The notes beneath the pieces were generated by a model. The model was not told the DNA's origin. It ran no database searches and saw nothing but the letters and a program-made list of their open reading frames with translations. Both the position numbers and the translations under genes were made by a program. Positions 33,549 to 42,715 of a stretch of 64,000 nucleotides of DNA are shown one piece after another. This DNA is from Candidatus Aegiribacteria sp. MLS_C (GTDB taxonomy: Bacteria > Fermentibacterota > Fermentibacteria > Fermentibacterales > JCC-6), in contig LQBI01000030.1 in the NCBI GenBank assembly GCA_002030045.1, forward strand, positions 144,159-208,158, read 5' to 3'. Position 1 is the stretch's first letter. Each line of letters starts with the position of its first letter.

Positions 33549-35273
33549 ATGTCTGGGAATGCCGGAGTGCTGCCTGTCAGCGCGGAGGAAATGGAGCGGC
33601 TGGGATGGGACCGCTGCGATATAATCCTGGTCACCGGGGATGCCTACGTAGACCATCCCTCCTTCGGTACCGCCATCATAGGGAGGTACCTGGAGAGCCT
33701 GGGGTACAGGGTCGGCATCATACCCCAGCCTGACACGGAGTCCCTCTCGGACATTCTCAGGCTGGGAATTCCCCGGCTCTTCGCGGGAGTATCCTCCGGA
33801 GCCATGGATTCCATGGTCAACCATTACACCTCCCTGAACAGGTCAAGGTCCGAAGATCCATACTCCGAGGGAGGAAGACCCGGCAGACGGCCGGACAGAG
33901 CCGTTCTGCGCTACGTGAACCTGGTGCAGAGGGCCATGCCTGGCGTGCCTGTGGTCATAGGCGGCATCGAAGCCAGCATGAGAAGGGTAAGCCACTACGA
34001 TTTCTGGAGCGACAGGATCCGGAAGTCCATACTGCTGGATTCAAAGGCTTCGATACTCGTATATGGAATGGGAGAGAGGGCCGTGGGGGAGATAGCGGCG
34101 ACGATCTCCGGAGGCGGTGACCTCTTCGGCATCAGTGGTACCGCCACATGGGCGGACGCCGGCAGGCTTACGGTCCAGAAGTTCGAGGACTGCCTGTACC
34201 TGCCGTCCCATGAGGAGGTCGCCGCCGATCCGCGCGCCTTCATGGATATGACCGCGACCCTGGAGAGGGAGAGCAACCCCTGGTCGGGAAGGATCCTGGT
34301 CCAGAGGGCCGACACCAGGGCTGTCTTTGTCCAGCCTCCAGCGAAGCCCCTCGATACCGGCGAGATGGACGCCGTGTACTCCCTGCCCTTCACCAGGAAA
34401 CCCCATCCGTCCTACAGGGAGCCCATTCCGGCCTTCGATATGATAAGGGACTCTGTTACGGTGGTTCGCGGCTGTTCCGGAGGATGCAGCTTCTGCGCCC
34501 TGGGACTTCACCAGGGCAGGTTCCTGTCCAGCAGAAGCGTCGGCTCGGTAATTTCCGAGGTCGTATCCATGGTCCGCGGGGAAGGTTTCCGGGGAACGGT
34601 AACCGACCTGGGCGGACCCACTGCCAATCTATACGGGCTGGGATGCGGCGATGAGGATGCGATGAGGAAATGCAGGAGGACCTCCTGCCTCTGGCCGGAC
34701 ATATGCAGCAGGTTCAGAACGGACCATTCGCAGTACCTCCGTCTGCTCTCGGAGGTGAGCAGCGTGAAGGGTGTTAAACACGTCTTCGTATCAAGCGGCA
34801 TAAGGTACGACGTGGCCATGAGGGATCCGGAGTTCATAAGGGGGCTGGTGTCGCGGCATGTGTCCGGATACCTGAAAATAGCACCCGAACACTTCTCACC
34901 CAGGGTCCTCAGACTCATGCGCAAACCTCCGCCCAGGCTATGGAGGGAATTCCTGACGAAGTTCAGGGAGGAATCCCGGCGGGCGGGCAGGGAGCAGTAC
35001 GTGGAACCCTATCTGATGGTTGCCTTTCCGGGATGCACTCAGGGTGACATGGAGCTTGCGGCCGAGGAACTCCGCGAGCAGGGGATGCGGCCTGAAAGGG
35101 CCCAGATTTTCCTTCCTACGCCAATGACGATGGCTACTGCCATGTACCTCACCGGCATCGATCCTGAGACCGGAGGTCAGCTGGAAGTGACCAGGAGGCC
35201 CTCCGAAAAGAGGCGCCAGCTGGGAGCTCTGCCGGGCCATACTTCGGCAAGGAGACGGAAGCATGACTACTGA
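33549..35273 (+). CDS. YgiQ-family radical SAM protein
   Basis: A 574-residue radical S-adenosylmethionine protein of the YgiQ type. The N-terminal B12-like Rossmann region shows CDIILVTGDAYVDHPSFG, a sequence very typical of the family, then GGIEASMRRVSHYDFW and the SILVYGMGERA segment. The cluster-binding motif RGCSGGCSFCALGLHQG places Cys 309, 313 and 316 in the CxxxCxxC order. SSGIRYDVAM and VAFPGCTQGDMELAAEELR are further family landmarks. The function of YgiQ is not established, though the fold suggests an oxygen-sensitive modification enzyme. GGAGG precedes the ATG. Length agrees with the short forms of the family. It is divergent from the PUR-domain gene. Confidence 0.92.
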   Translation: MSGNAGVLPVSAEEMERLGWDRCDIILVTGDAYVDHPSFGTAIIGRYLESLGYRVGIIPQPDTESLSDILRLGIPRLFAGVSSGAMDSMVNHYTSLNRSRSEDPYSEGGRPGRRPDRAVLRYVNLVQRAMPGVPVVIGGIEASMRRVSHYDFWSDRIRKSILLDSKASILVYGMGERAVGEIAATISGGGDLFGISGTATWADAGRLTVQKFEDCLYLPSHEEVAADPRAFMDMTATLERESNPWSGRILVQRADTRAVFVQPPAKPLDTGEMDAVYSLPFTRKPHPSYREPIPAFDMIRDSVTVVRGCSGGCSFCALGLHQGRFLSSRSVGSVISEVVSMVRGEGFRGTVTDLGGPTANLYGLGCGDEDAMRKCRRTSCLWPDICSRFRTDHSQYLRLLSEVSSVKGVKHVFVSSGIRYDVAMRDPEFIRGLVSRHVSGYLKIAPEHFSPRVLRLMRKPPPRLWREFLTKFREESRRAGREQYVEPYLMVAFPGCTQGDMELAAEELREQGMRPERAQIFLPTPMTMATAMYLTGIDPETGGQLEVTRRPSEKRRQLGALPGHTSARRRKHDY

Positions 35274-35374
35274 TCCGGTTTAATCACCTATCATGCTATA
35301 AGGCATGTACAGGTGTTTGCCGCAGAGTAGCATGAGCTTATGTTCCAGCTGTTGAATACTCCCGGGAGGACGGC

Positions 35375-36559
35375 ATGATCAGCTCGGAAGATGCACTCAG
35401 GATCGTTCTTGAGAATTCGAGTCCCGGCGGCTGCTCGACCCTGCCTCTGGACGGTGTCACTGGCCTGGTCCTGGCGGAAGACGTCCATTCCGATACGGAC
35501 CTTCCGTGCGTCGACTCCGCTGCATGTGACGGTTTCGCCGTGTACGGGGAGGAACTCAGGTACGAGCTGTCTTCGGGAATTGACCTGCCGGAAAAGACCC
35601 TGGAGAAATGTGCCTTCCCTGTCAGAAAGGGAGACCCCGTTCCCCGCGGGACCGACAGGGTGGTCTGCAGGGAAAGGGCTTCGGTGGAGGACGGTATACT
35701 CTATATAGAGGAGGCTCCCCTTTCGGGAGCCAATGTGGTCGGCAGGGGAGAGACCGCTGGGGAGGGCAGGCTGCTGATCGAGACCGGCACCAGGCTGTCC
35801 CCGCAGCATGTTGGAATTGCAGCGCTGGCCGGCAGGGAGGTCCTCAGGGTCTTCACCAGGCCGGCGACCGCTGTGGTATCTGTGGGCGATGACCTGGTCC
35901 CTTCCACATGGAGGATGGCACCCGGTCGGGCGAGGGACCCTCTGATGCCCCTCCTGAGGTCTCAGCTTGAATGCGGCGGATTCTCCCCGGTAGTGGTCAT
36001 TCATGCCTCAGTCGAGAAGGACAGGCTGACCGAAGGGCTCGAGCAGGCGCTCTCATGCAGCGAGGTGGTCCTGGTGGCGGGCTGCTCGGGTACGGCGTCC
36101 CTTGTCCTGGAGCAGATGGGGTTCGAAGCCGTCTTCAGGTCCGTGGCACAGTCCCCCGCGGGAGACCTGGTCTTCGCTGTCGGCAAGGGAGGCGGCAGAG
36201 TGTTCCTGCTGCCGGACGAACCCGTATCGGCCATGGTGGCCGCCGAGGAGTACGTGCTCCCATGTCTCCGCAGCATGTCAGGTTTCAAGGGCTGTCGTAA
36301 ACGGGTATATTCCGGTGAGAGCACATTCGATCACCAGAAGCCTTCGGGCCTGCTCAGCTTCGTGGGAGTACTGGCTTACAGGGAAGGGAACTCATGGAAG
36401 CTTCACAGACCAGAGCACACCAGGACGTCAGGTCTGCCCGGTTGCGCCAGCATCAACGCCCTGGCCCTGGCAGCCCCGGACCGGCTGGGAATAACCACGG
36501 GAGAGAAGGTCCCCTTCCATTTCCTCTGCTCGACTGCGGCAGAGATCTCCTTCGCATGA
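35375..36559 (+). CDS. Degenerate MoeA-like protein
   Basis: A 394-residue protein with the overall plan of MoeA, which inserts molybdenum into molybdopterin. The N-terminal domain has PLDGVTGLVLAEDV and SAACDGFAVYG (DGYA-type, Asp kept). The central region has ANVVGRGETAGEGRLLIETGTRL and HVGIAALAGREVLRV, all typical. The catalytic core, however, is altered: the GGVSVGDYD motif reads VAGCSGTASL, the KPGKP loop reads SPAGDL, and GLPGNPVSA reads LLPDEPVSA. With the key Asp and Lys missing it is probably not a working molybdenum transferase. No other molybdenum-cofactor gene is in the window. GGGAGG precedes the ATG, and the next gene starts 16 bases after the stop. Confidence 0.8.
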   Translation: MISSEDALRIVLENSSPGGCSTLPLDGVTGLVLAEDVHSDTDLPCVDSAACDGFAVYGEELRYELSSGIDLPEKTLEKCAFPVRKGDPVPRGTDRVVCRERASVEDGILYIEEAPLSGANVVGRGETAGEGRLLIETGTRLSPQHVGIAALAGREVLRVFTRPATAVVSVGDDLVPSTWRMAPGRARDPLMPLLRSQLECGGFSPVVVIHASVEKDRLTEGLEQALSCSEVVLVAGCSGTASLVLEQMGFEAVFRSVAQSPAGDLVFAVGKGGGRVFLLPDEPVSAMVAAEEYVLPCLRSMSGFKGCRKRVYSGESTFDHQKPSGLLSFVGVLAYREGNSWKLHRPEHTRTSGLPGCASINALALAAPDRLGITTGEKVPFHFLCSTAAEISFA

Positions 36560-36575
36560 GAGGGGCGGAAGACGT

Positions 36576-38327
36576 ATGATCACGCTATTGATGCATCTGC
36601 TGCTGCTTCAGCTGCCTTCCGATGCCTGGGAGAACGGTGATGCCCTTTTTCTCCTGGTTCCGGGACCGGGCGTTCCCTCGGATCCGATGGTGTTCGAGGA
36701 CCGGGCCGACCATTCCATACAGGGATTATGCAGAGGGTGGCCGGTGGATCTCGGATCGCCTGGTGCGGGCTTTCCCTATACACCTACTCTTTTCGACCTG
36801 GACGGTGACGGGGATATGGAGGTATTCCTGACCGGAGGAGAAACCTTCGGGCTGGAGGGCGACGGAGGCTTTCTCCCGGGATGGCCGTCCTCCGAGATGG
36901 CCTATATGGGCTACGGGACCAATGCACAGCTTCCGGGCCCCTCCTGCGCTGATACGGATCAGGACGGCGACTTCGAGGTGATGTGGTCACAGAGGGACTG
37001 GTACGCCGGAAGCGCCCACATGTGGAGCTTCAACGGCAGGGAGACCGATGGGTCCGATATGCCCGGAATGCCTCAGTCGGCCCCCGACCAGTCCTCGAAT
37101 GCCCTTGTTTCGCCTTTCGTTCTCGCAGATGCTGACAGCGACGGTGATCTCGAGGCCTGGTCCGCACACACGCTGGGGAATACCGGCGACTACTGCAGGA
37201 TATCCGGATTTGATCATTCGGGCAACAGGCTGTTCACCACGGACCTGGACCCTGAGGAGGACATACTGGGCCTCTTCTTCGGACAGCTGGACGGCTCGGG
37301 AGGGGAGGAGTTCTTCGCAGTAGGGGTCCTGAACGGGAGCTGGGACCTCCACTGCTTCAACGAGGACGGGGACGAACTGACAGGTTACCCGGTGCAGCTG
37401 ACGGCGCCCTCCGGCGCATCACCTGTCTTCGGCCCTCCGGTTCCCTGCGACCTGGATGCCGACGGTGACCTGGAGTTCCTCATCGGCTACAATGTATCTT
37501 CGACTTCCTTCGTGGACTGTCGCCATCACGACGGTACGCAGGTCCAGGGCTACCCCATGAGCGTCTCGTCCGACAGCCAGCTATTCTACATCGGGCTCGG
37601 CGACATCACGGGTGACGGATGGCCGGAGCTCCTGGCCATGGAGAACCAGCTGTCGGGAGACTACAGGGTCTGGGCCTTCCAGTTGGATACCGGGCTTCCC
37701 CTGCCCGGCTGGCCCTATCCCGTACCCGACTGGCCCAAGGGTTTCCCGACCGTGGCAGACCTGGACGGTGACGGTCTGCAGGATGTCTGCTTCGTGACCG
37801 ACGGCGGAGAACTGTACGCCGTTTCCGGCGACGGCACCCCCGTCGGCGGATACCCGAAGACCATGGCCTCGCCATCCGTCTCAGGAACTGCTGTGGGTGA
37901 CATCGACGGCGACGGACTCCTGGAGGTGGTCGCCGCTACCTGGGACGGACTCGTGTACGCATGGGACACAGAGGGGTCCTCGTCCTCGACCGCCGACTGG
38001 CCCATGAGGGGCATCGACCCGCGCAACACAGGTGTTTTCGTCATATCAGGGGGATCCGGGCTGGAGGGTCAGGCGCCTCCGGTCAACGGACTGGCAGTGG
38101 CCGAGAATCCTTCACGCGGACCGGTCATGTTCATACCGGATGTCGAGGGTCCCTCCATCCTCGAGATCTTCGACCTCACCGGCAGGACGATCTATTCCGT
38201 ACAGGTGTCCGGAAGGGGCCCGGTGCTTTGGTACCCGGGGGATACAGCCATTGGTGGCGTCTACCTGGCGAGACTTTCCTCCGCAGGGGTGGAGCTGGGT
38301 TCGGTCAGGGTGGTCCTGATACACTGA
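36576..38327 (+). CDS. Secreted FG-GAP/VCBS repeat protein with C-terminal sorting domain
   Basis: A 583-residue exported protein. After a short signal (MITLLMHLLLLQLPSDA) it carries at least seven calcium-type loops of FG-GAP/VCBS repeats, for example FDLDGDGDMEVF, CADTDQDGDFEVMW, ADADSDGDLEAW, CDLDADGDLEFL, GDITGDGWPELL, ADLDGDGLQDVC and GDIDGDGLLEVV, spaced 55-70 residues apart, forming a beta-propeller as in integrin-like surface proteins. The last 80 residues are a FlgD-like sorting domain (VAENPSRGPVMF, LEIFDLTGRTIYSV, GGVYLARLSSAG). It lies on the cell surface by inference. It starts 16 bases after the MoeA-like gene and may be cotranscribed with it, an odd pairing. Confidence 0.8.
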   Translation: MITLLMHLLLLQLPSDAWENGDALFLLVPGPGVPSDPMVFEDRADHSIQGLCRGWPVDLGSPGAGFPYTPTLFDLDGDGDMEVFLTGGETFGLEGDGGFLPGWPSSEMAYMGYGTNAQLPGPSCADTDQDGDFEVMWSQRDWYAGSAHMWSFNGRETDGSDMPGMPQSAPDQSSNALVSPFVLADADSDGDLEAWSAHTLGNTGDYCRISGFDHSGNRLFTTDLDPEEDILGLFFGQLDGSGGEEFFAVGVLNGSWDLHCFNEDGDELTGYPVQLTAPSGASPVFGPPVPCDLDADGDLEFLIGYNVSSTSFVDCRHHDGTQVQGYPMSVSSDSQLFYIGLGDITGDGWPELLAMENQLSGDYRVWAFQLDTGLPLPGWPYPVPDWPKGFPTVADLDGDGLQDVCFVTDGGELYAVSGDGTPVGGYPKTMASPSVSGTAVGDIDGDGLLEVVAATWDGLVYAWDTEGSSSSTADWPMRGIDPRNTGVFVISGGSGLEGQAPPVNGLAVAENPSRGPVMFIPDVEGPSILEIFDLTGRTIYSVQVSGRGPVLWYPGDTAIGGVYLARLSSAGVELGSVRVVLIH

Positions 38328-38394
38328 GAAACTCCCTGGCACGGGAGCAAGCTTACCATATTCGAATCCTCATCTTATATAATATCAATAGAAC

Positions 38395-38423
38395 TTGACA
38401 TAATATAAAGCAGGAATTATGCA
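38395..38423 (+). promoter_or_regulatory. Promoter of the LiaX-like/DUF2089 operon
   Basis: A perfect TTGACA (38395-38400) with a 17-base spacer to TATGCA (38418-38423), in an AT-rich stretch 109 bases before the start codon at 38532. The -10 match is moderate. Confidence 0.45.
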
Positions 38424-38531
38424 TTTGTAACGGCTGAGCAGTACCTGTTATAAGGACGGTCCTGCAGACCGGAAGGTCAGTCGGGTGTTTCAGAGAAACC
38501 ATCGGGTCCGAAAGAAGGAAAGGGGATCGGA

Positions 38532-39590
38532 ATGGGCGATGAACAGAAACAGATACTTCGAATGGTGGCCGACGGAAAGGTGACGCCCGACGAGGGCGCA
38601 AGGCTGCTCGAAGCACTGGAGAAGGGCGAGAGGAAGAGGCGTGAGCAGGATTCCCCGGCCAGTATGGCCAGGGAGAAAAAGAGGCTGATGATGGAACGCG
38701 GAATGGAGATGGACGAGCGGACCCGGCTTCGGAAGCATGATGGGTTCGACGGGCTGAAGGACATCGGCAGGATGGTGAAGACAGCCATCGCCGAGTCACT
38801 GCCGGGGATCTTCCATGATGACGATTCGGATCAGGAGTTGTCGACCGGCCCGGACAGCGACTATTCGGTGCTGGAGGGGCCTCTGGAACTTGAACCGGGG
38901 TCCGTACTGAAGGTATCCCGAAGGAAGACCAGGAACGCAGGCGGAAACCTCTTCCTGACCGGGAGCGACGGCAACACCCTGGAGACGGTCGGTCCCGATG
39001 CGCCGGAAGTAAGGTATTCCGTAGACGGGGATACCGTCCATATGAGCTGGTCAAATGATGACCTCAGCCTCGCCGTCCCAAGGAGCGTGGCCAGGGTTTC
39101 CGTCGGACTCATGGGAGGGGACCTAGTGGTCAGCGACCTTCCCTCCGAACTTCGCCTGAAGACCAGCGGCGGTAATCTCGGGCTCTACGATGTATCGGGT
39201 GAATTCATTGCACGGACGATGGGGGGGAACGTGATCATAAGGCTCAGCGAGGAATGGTGCGGGGATTCGCGGGCGTCGACCATGGGCGGCAATATATCAC
39301 TCTCCATTCCAAGGGATACTGAGGCCGGTATCTCAGCCCGCACCATGGGTGGGGAGATCATGGTGGACGAAGGCATGAAGCTCGAGAGGGAAAATGGACA
39401 TTACGGCTCTTCGTCGGTTAGTATTGACCTGGGCGATGGCGGGGATGCACCCGAGATAAGGTTGAAGACCATGGGAGGAGACATCTCGGTGGCCTATACA
39501 GACGGAGGGCAGTATCCTGACAGCGTTAAGGAAGATGGGAAGAGAGATGGAGCCGGCGGGAAGAACAGCGGAAGAAGAGGAAAGAAGTGA
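38532..39590 (+). CDS. SHOCT-like/DUF4097 (LiaX/YvlB-type) protein
   Basis: A 352-residue protein. Residues 1-35 (QILRMVADGKVTPDEGARLLEALEKGE) form the short helical SHOCT-like domain found at the start of YvlB/LiaX proteins. A basic, Met-rich linker follows. Residues 125-335 are a right-handed beta-helix of the DUF4097 type, with five repeats around a conserved MGG: GLMGGDLVVSDL, LKTSGGNLGLYDV, RTMGGNVIIRL, STMGGNISLSI, RTMGGEIMVDE and LKTMGGDISVAY. In firmicutes LiaX senses envelope-acting peptides; the role here is unknown. There is no signal peptide. The C-terminus is strongly basic (GGKNSGRRGKK). The DUF2089 gene follows after three bases, the usual partner arrangement. Confidence 0.8.
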   Translation: MGDEQKQILRMVADGKVTPDEGARLLEALEKGERKRREQDSPASMAREKKRLMMERGMEMDERTRLRKHDGFDGLKDIGRMVKTAIAESLPGIFHDDDSDQELSTGPDSDYSVLEGPLELEPGSVLKVSRRKTRNAGGNLFLTGSDGNTLETVGPDAPEVRYSVDGDTVHMSWSNDDLSLAVPRSVARVSVGLMGGDLVVSDLPSELRLKTSGGNLGLYDVSGEFIARTMGGNVIIRLSEEWCGDSRASTMGGNISLSIPRDTEAGISARTMGGEIMVDEGMKLERENGHYGSSSVSIDLGDGGDAPEIRLKTMGGDISVAYTDGGQYPDSVKEDGKRDGAGGKNSGRRGKK

Positions 39591-39593
39591 TCC

Positions 39594-39959
39594 ATGATGC
39601 CTGAGAACCGGATACCTCCGGAGTGTCCATCCTGCGGTGGAAGACTGATCGTGGTCAGGCTGGTGTGCAGTTCCTGCGGCACGGAAGTGAACGGTGAATT
39701 CGACGTCTGCCCGGTGTGCACCCTGGGTGAGGGCGGAAGGGAACTCTTCGATCTCTTCATGGATGCAAGGGGCAACCTCAAGGAGGTGCAGAGGAAGCTG
39801 GGCGTCTCATATCCCACAGCCAGGCAGAGGATCGAGACCATGTTCCGGGAGCTTCAGGGGGAGAGACCTCCCATGGAGGCTTCGGAAGTCCTCAGGAGAC
39901 TGGGCGAGGGCGAGATAGACGTCGAAACGGCGATAAGACTGCTGGCAGGTGAGGACTAG
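39594..39959 (+). CDS. DUF2089-family zinc-ribbon regulator
   Basis: A 121-residue protein. The N-terminus holds two zinc knuckles (CPSCGG and CSSCGTEV, then CPVC), followed by a helix-turn-helix-like segment NLKEVQRKLGVSYPTARQRI and a C-terminal short helical repeat LRRLGEGEIDVETAIRLL that echoes the SHOCT-like domain of the neighbouring protein. This is the full DUF2089 layout, and the family is thought to regulate the adjacent YvlB/LiaX-type gene. The start ATG follows the previous stop by three bases, so the two are translated together. A second ATG directly follows and may be the true start. Confidence 0.85.
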   Translation: MMPENRIPPECPSCGGRLIVVRLVCSSCGTEVNGEFDVCPVCTLGEGGRELFDLFMDARGNLKEVQRKLGVSYPTARQRIETMFRELQGERPPMEASEVLRRLGEGEIDVETAIRLLAGED

Positions 39960-39970
39960 ACGTCCGAGTA

Positions 39971-42211
39971 TCAGCCTCCCAGGTAGACGAAGCGGCTTCT
40001 TAGTTCCATTCCGCCGGCAACCAGACGTACAAGGTAGAGCCCCCGGGGTTCGGTGTCCATTCCGAGACAGAATTCCAGGCTGCCGGAGTTTCCGGTAATG
40101 CCGCCCGATTCGGTTACCGTTCTTCCGGACAGGTCGTAGACCGACGCTGTCCAGCTCTCGTAGGAAGGCAGTCCGGAAGCCCTCAGGTATGCAGCACCGA
40201 AGACGGGACTCGGGATTGAAATCCCGGCGTCCGGCGGAGTATTCAGTCCGGATATCCCTGTGATGTCCCAGGTAACCGACAGGGAGTGCTGCCCGGCGGA
40301 AATGGACGGCAGTACAGCGAAGAGGCGCTCTCCTTCACGCACTTCCCAGTCAAGCGGCTGCCCGTCAAGCAGCAGCTGGTAGACAACCGCATCCTCGGGA
40401 AGAAAGATGACCAGGGTCTCTCCCAGGGTCGCGGCTCCGTTGAAGGAGAGGGAGAGTCCTCCCGGACTGTACTCCACATTCTCCCAGAGCATCCCGTAGC
40501 ACTCCTCCAGGAAGTCGCCGTATTCGATGGGGAAGAGCCAGCCGAAGTGCTGGTAGTCGGTCTCCAGGGAGGTGCAGACGCTGTCCAGCCTCTGGTAGGC
40601 TTCGGGGACCAGTCCCATTGCCAGCATCTGTCCCGGGTGTCCGCCGAGAAGGCCGTGCTTTCCCCTGGTCATGACCGAGGAGAGGTACTCGTATGGGTAC
40701 ATGGACTGGTAGTCGGCCCACCATACGGTGTTCGTTCCCCAGATCCTTCCCTCCGGGGTCTGGAACTTCGAGATGTAGGTGTCCCGGAAGTACTCCCCGG
40801 CGTTCCAGTCCCACCACCTGATGCCGTTGCAGTAGAAGTCGAAACCGGCCGAAATGGTTGCCCACAGGCCGCTGAGGGAAGTCCTGTGTCCCGCGTACCT
40901 GATGGCCCTGCAAACCTTCCCGGGATCGAGACCCATGTCGCAGATGTCGGAGTTGAGCATCGCGAACCGTTCAAAGTGCTCTTCGGGCTCATAGGTGATG
41001 AATTCGTGGAACTCGCCGAAGGATGAATCGGGGTTGGGAGTGTGGTGATAACCGTGAGAGCCCAGGTTGACCCTGTCTGCCCAGGTGTAGGCATCTTCCT
41101 GTATGTTGAGAAGCCACTGCCTGAACTCAGGCGTGGCCTCGGTGGATATTCTCCAGGTGCAGTGCCAGTGGGACCAGCTGTCCTCCCATCCCGGCTCGAA
41201 CCATACGGAATCCCTGTTGGGTGTCAGGATCCCGTCAGGGAGAACCAGCCAGTTCATCTTCATTTCCGGGTGTTCCTCCAGGAGCTGGATCAGCTGTGCA
41301 GAGAGGATCTCGGGCCCGGAGGAGGTTTCGGAGAAGGACCAGATGTATCCGGCATCGGGGTGTATCATAGGGATCTCGTCCAGCATCCACGATGCCGTCC
41401 TCTCGTAGCCGTGCGGATGGTCCGAGATGAATACCGGTGCGGCGTTTTCCTCGAGGGAGAATCCCACGTAGTAGCTGCTGGAGTCCCCTGCGGGGATGAC
41501 GGAGTGCAGGTCCGGGCCCAGGCAGTTCTCCCTGGGCTGGTCAACGTCGAAGAGCCTGAGCGAGAGGTACGCGGGAACGGTTGGAGAATGGGCCGTGATA
41601 ACCAGGTTGGCCTTCGAAGGATTGGGGAAGAGAACCTTTGCAGAGAGAGGATATGGCTGCTCGGTATGCAGCAGGACCACCTGGTCCCCTGATACCCGTG
41701 CGGGGCCCTGCTCGGCCTGCAGGTCGAACTGCCGGTCGCATTCGGTTGTCTGGTTCATGAAGGTCGCCGTCTCCCAGGCCTTCATATGGAAGTCCACTTC
41801 CAGAGGATGCAGGAACTCCGTTTCCCCGGTGGTTTCCACCGTAAAGACCATCTCCAGTCCCCTGCCGGCCAGCCGGTAGAGGATGGTCGTCTCCACGGGG
41901 ATCGTCTCCGATCCCGTATGGTCGTACATGAAGGGGGACTGGAAGACGGCCTCGGTATCAGAAAGGCAGGTGATGGTTCCCGTGGAGGGAATGAAGACGT
42001 CGCTCTGTATTCCGCCGAACTGCCCTCCGGCGGCCATGTCCGTACCGGTGGCGAGATCGGTGAATTCCAGCAGGGACCCGGGTCTCACCAGCTGAAGGTC
42101 GGGTGTGATGACTATTCGCACATGGGCGTTCTCGAGGGTCACCGGACCGGACCGGGCAATGCCCGGTACGGAATATGAACCTAGAATCAGCAATACCAGC
42201 GGTAACATCAT
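39971..42211 (-). CDS. Secreted polysaccharide-deacetylase-like protein with C-terminal sorting domain
   Basis: A 746-residue exported protein. The N-terminus (MMLPLVLLILGSYSVPGIA) is a signal peptide. Residues 25-280 are a beta-sandwich region. Residues 280-560 look like a NodB/polysaccharide-deacetylase-type barrel: NLGSHGYHHTPNPDSSF holds the HxxxH-type metal ligands, and IRYAGHRTSLSG and FYCNGIRWWDW follow in the right order; the first Asp pair of the catalytic motif was not clearly located. The C-terminal 90 residues are a FlgD-like domain (FGAAYLRASGL, TASVYDLSGRTV, PRGLYLVRLVAGG). It probably acts on cell-surface or environmental polysaccharide. Transcription converges with the DUF2089 gene, 11 bases apart. 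Confidence 0.65.
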   Translation of the reverse strand: MMLPLVLLILGSYSVPGIARSGPVTLENAHVRIVITPDLQLVRPGSLLEFTDLATGTDMAAGGQFGGIQSDVFIPSTGTITCLSDTEAVFQSPFMYDHTGSETIPVETTILYRLAGRGLEMVFTVETTGETEFLHPLEVDFHMKAWETATFMNQTTECDRQFDLQAEQGPARVSGDQVVLLHTEQPYPLSAKVLFPNPSKANLVITAHSPTVPAYLSLRLFDVDQPRENCLGPDLHSVIPAGDSSSYYVGFSLEENAAPVFISDHPHGYERTASWMLDEIPMIHPDAGYIWSFSETSSGPEILSAQLIQLLEEHPEMKMNWLVLPDGILTPNRDSVWFEPGWEDSWSHWHCTWRISTEATPEFRQWLLNIQEDAYTWADRVNLGSHGYHHTPNPDSSFGEFHEFITYEPEEHFERFAMLNSDICDMGLDPGKVCRAIRYAGHRTSLSGLWATISAGFDFYCNGIRWWDWNAGEYFRDTYISKFQTPEGRIWGTNTVWWADYQSMYPYEYLSSVMTRGKHGLLGGHPGQMLAMGLVPEAYQRLDSVCTSLETDYQHFGWLFPIEYGDFLEECYGMLWENVEYSPGGLSLSFNGAATLGETLVIFLPEDAVVYQLLLDGQPLDWEVREGERLFAVLPSISAGQHSLSVTWDITGISGLNTPPDAGISIPSPVFGAAYLRASGLPSYESWTASVYDLSGRTVTESGGITGNSGSLEFCLGMDTEPRGLYLVRLVAGGMELRSRFVYLGG

Positions 42212-42252
42212 GCCTGCTTCGACCTGCCTTCGTATTTAAGATGTGTTCAACC

Positions 42253-42627
42253 TTATAGAAAATAATCCACAGCAGGAACAGCCGTCAATCGACCGCGCAC
42301 GTTTCGGGCTCTGCGTCTGACCGCCATAATAGTGAAATCGTCGGCATGGCCCGGGGACCCCTGGAAGGTCTAGACCCGGTGCTCCAGTTCCTCCAGCAGG
42401 ACGGATATGATCCTGTCCGTACCGAATTCCTCTCCCGAAGGGTTTGCGGCCTCGCTGACCCCGTCGGTTTACACCAGGAGCAAATCACCGGGGTTGTTGC
42501 ATATGACAACCGAGGACCCGGGATGTAGGATCACTTAAGGCGAATCCCCGCCGGGGGTTCCGGCCAGGGCTGATGCAGCTGTCAGAAAGAGCGTTGACAG
42601 CCGGGCGGGATGAATGTGTCTCATCAT
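42253..42627 (-). pseudogene. Remnant of a PP2C/SpoIIE-type phosphatase with three in-frame stops
   Basis: One minus-strand frame from ATG 42627 to TAA 42253 reads through three internal stops. It gives PGDLLLV, stop (TAA, 42471-42469), TDGVSEAANPSGEEFGTDRI, then HRV, stop (TAG, 42372-42370), TFQGSPGHADDFTIMAVRR. This is the C-terminal part of SpoIIE/RsbU phosphatases, where the consensus is LLLYTDGVTEA and DDxTLxxxR; the TAA stands at the conserved Tyr. A further TAA (42537-42535) lies upstream. The N-terminal 30 residues look like a signal peptide and the main catalytic part is missing. It is clearly non-functional. The 85 bases between it and nrdG hold nothing else. Confidence 0.7.
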
Positions 42628-42715
42628 GTCCCTCTCACTGCTTTTCTCCCCTGGAGGAGCATATGGTCTGCAGGAAACTGTCAAGAAAGGTCGGAAGAGG
42701 GGAACAGAATGGATT

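Noticed and set aside
25532-42627. Reassignment of TAA to tyrosine
   Set aside because: Two of the four affected loci also have frameshifts and another carries a TAG, TAA ends the phosphatase remnant at 42253 and doubles at the nitrilase end, and codon bias makes TAC the main source of TAA. Pseudogene formation is enough.
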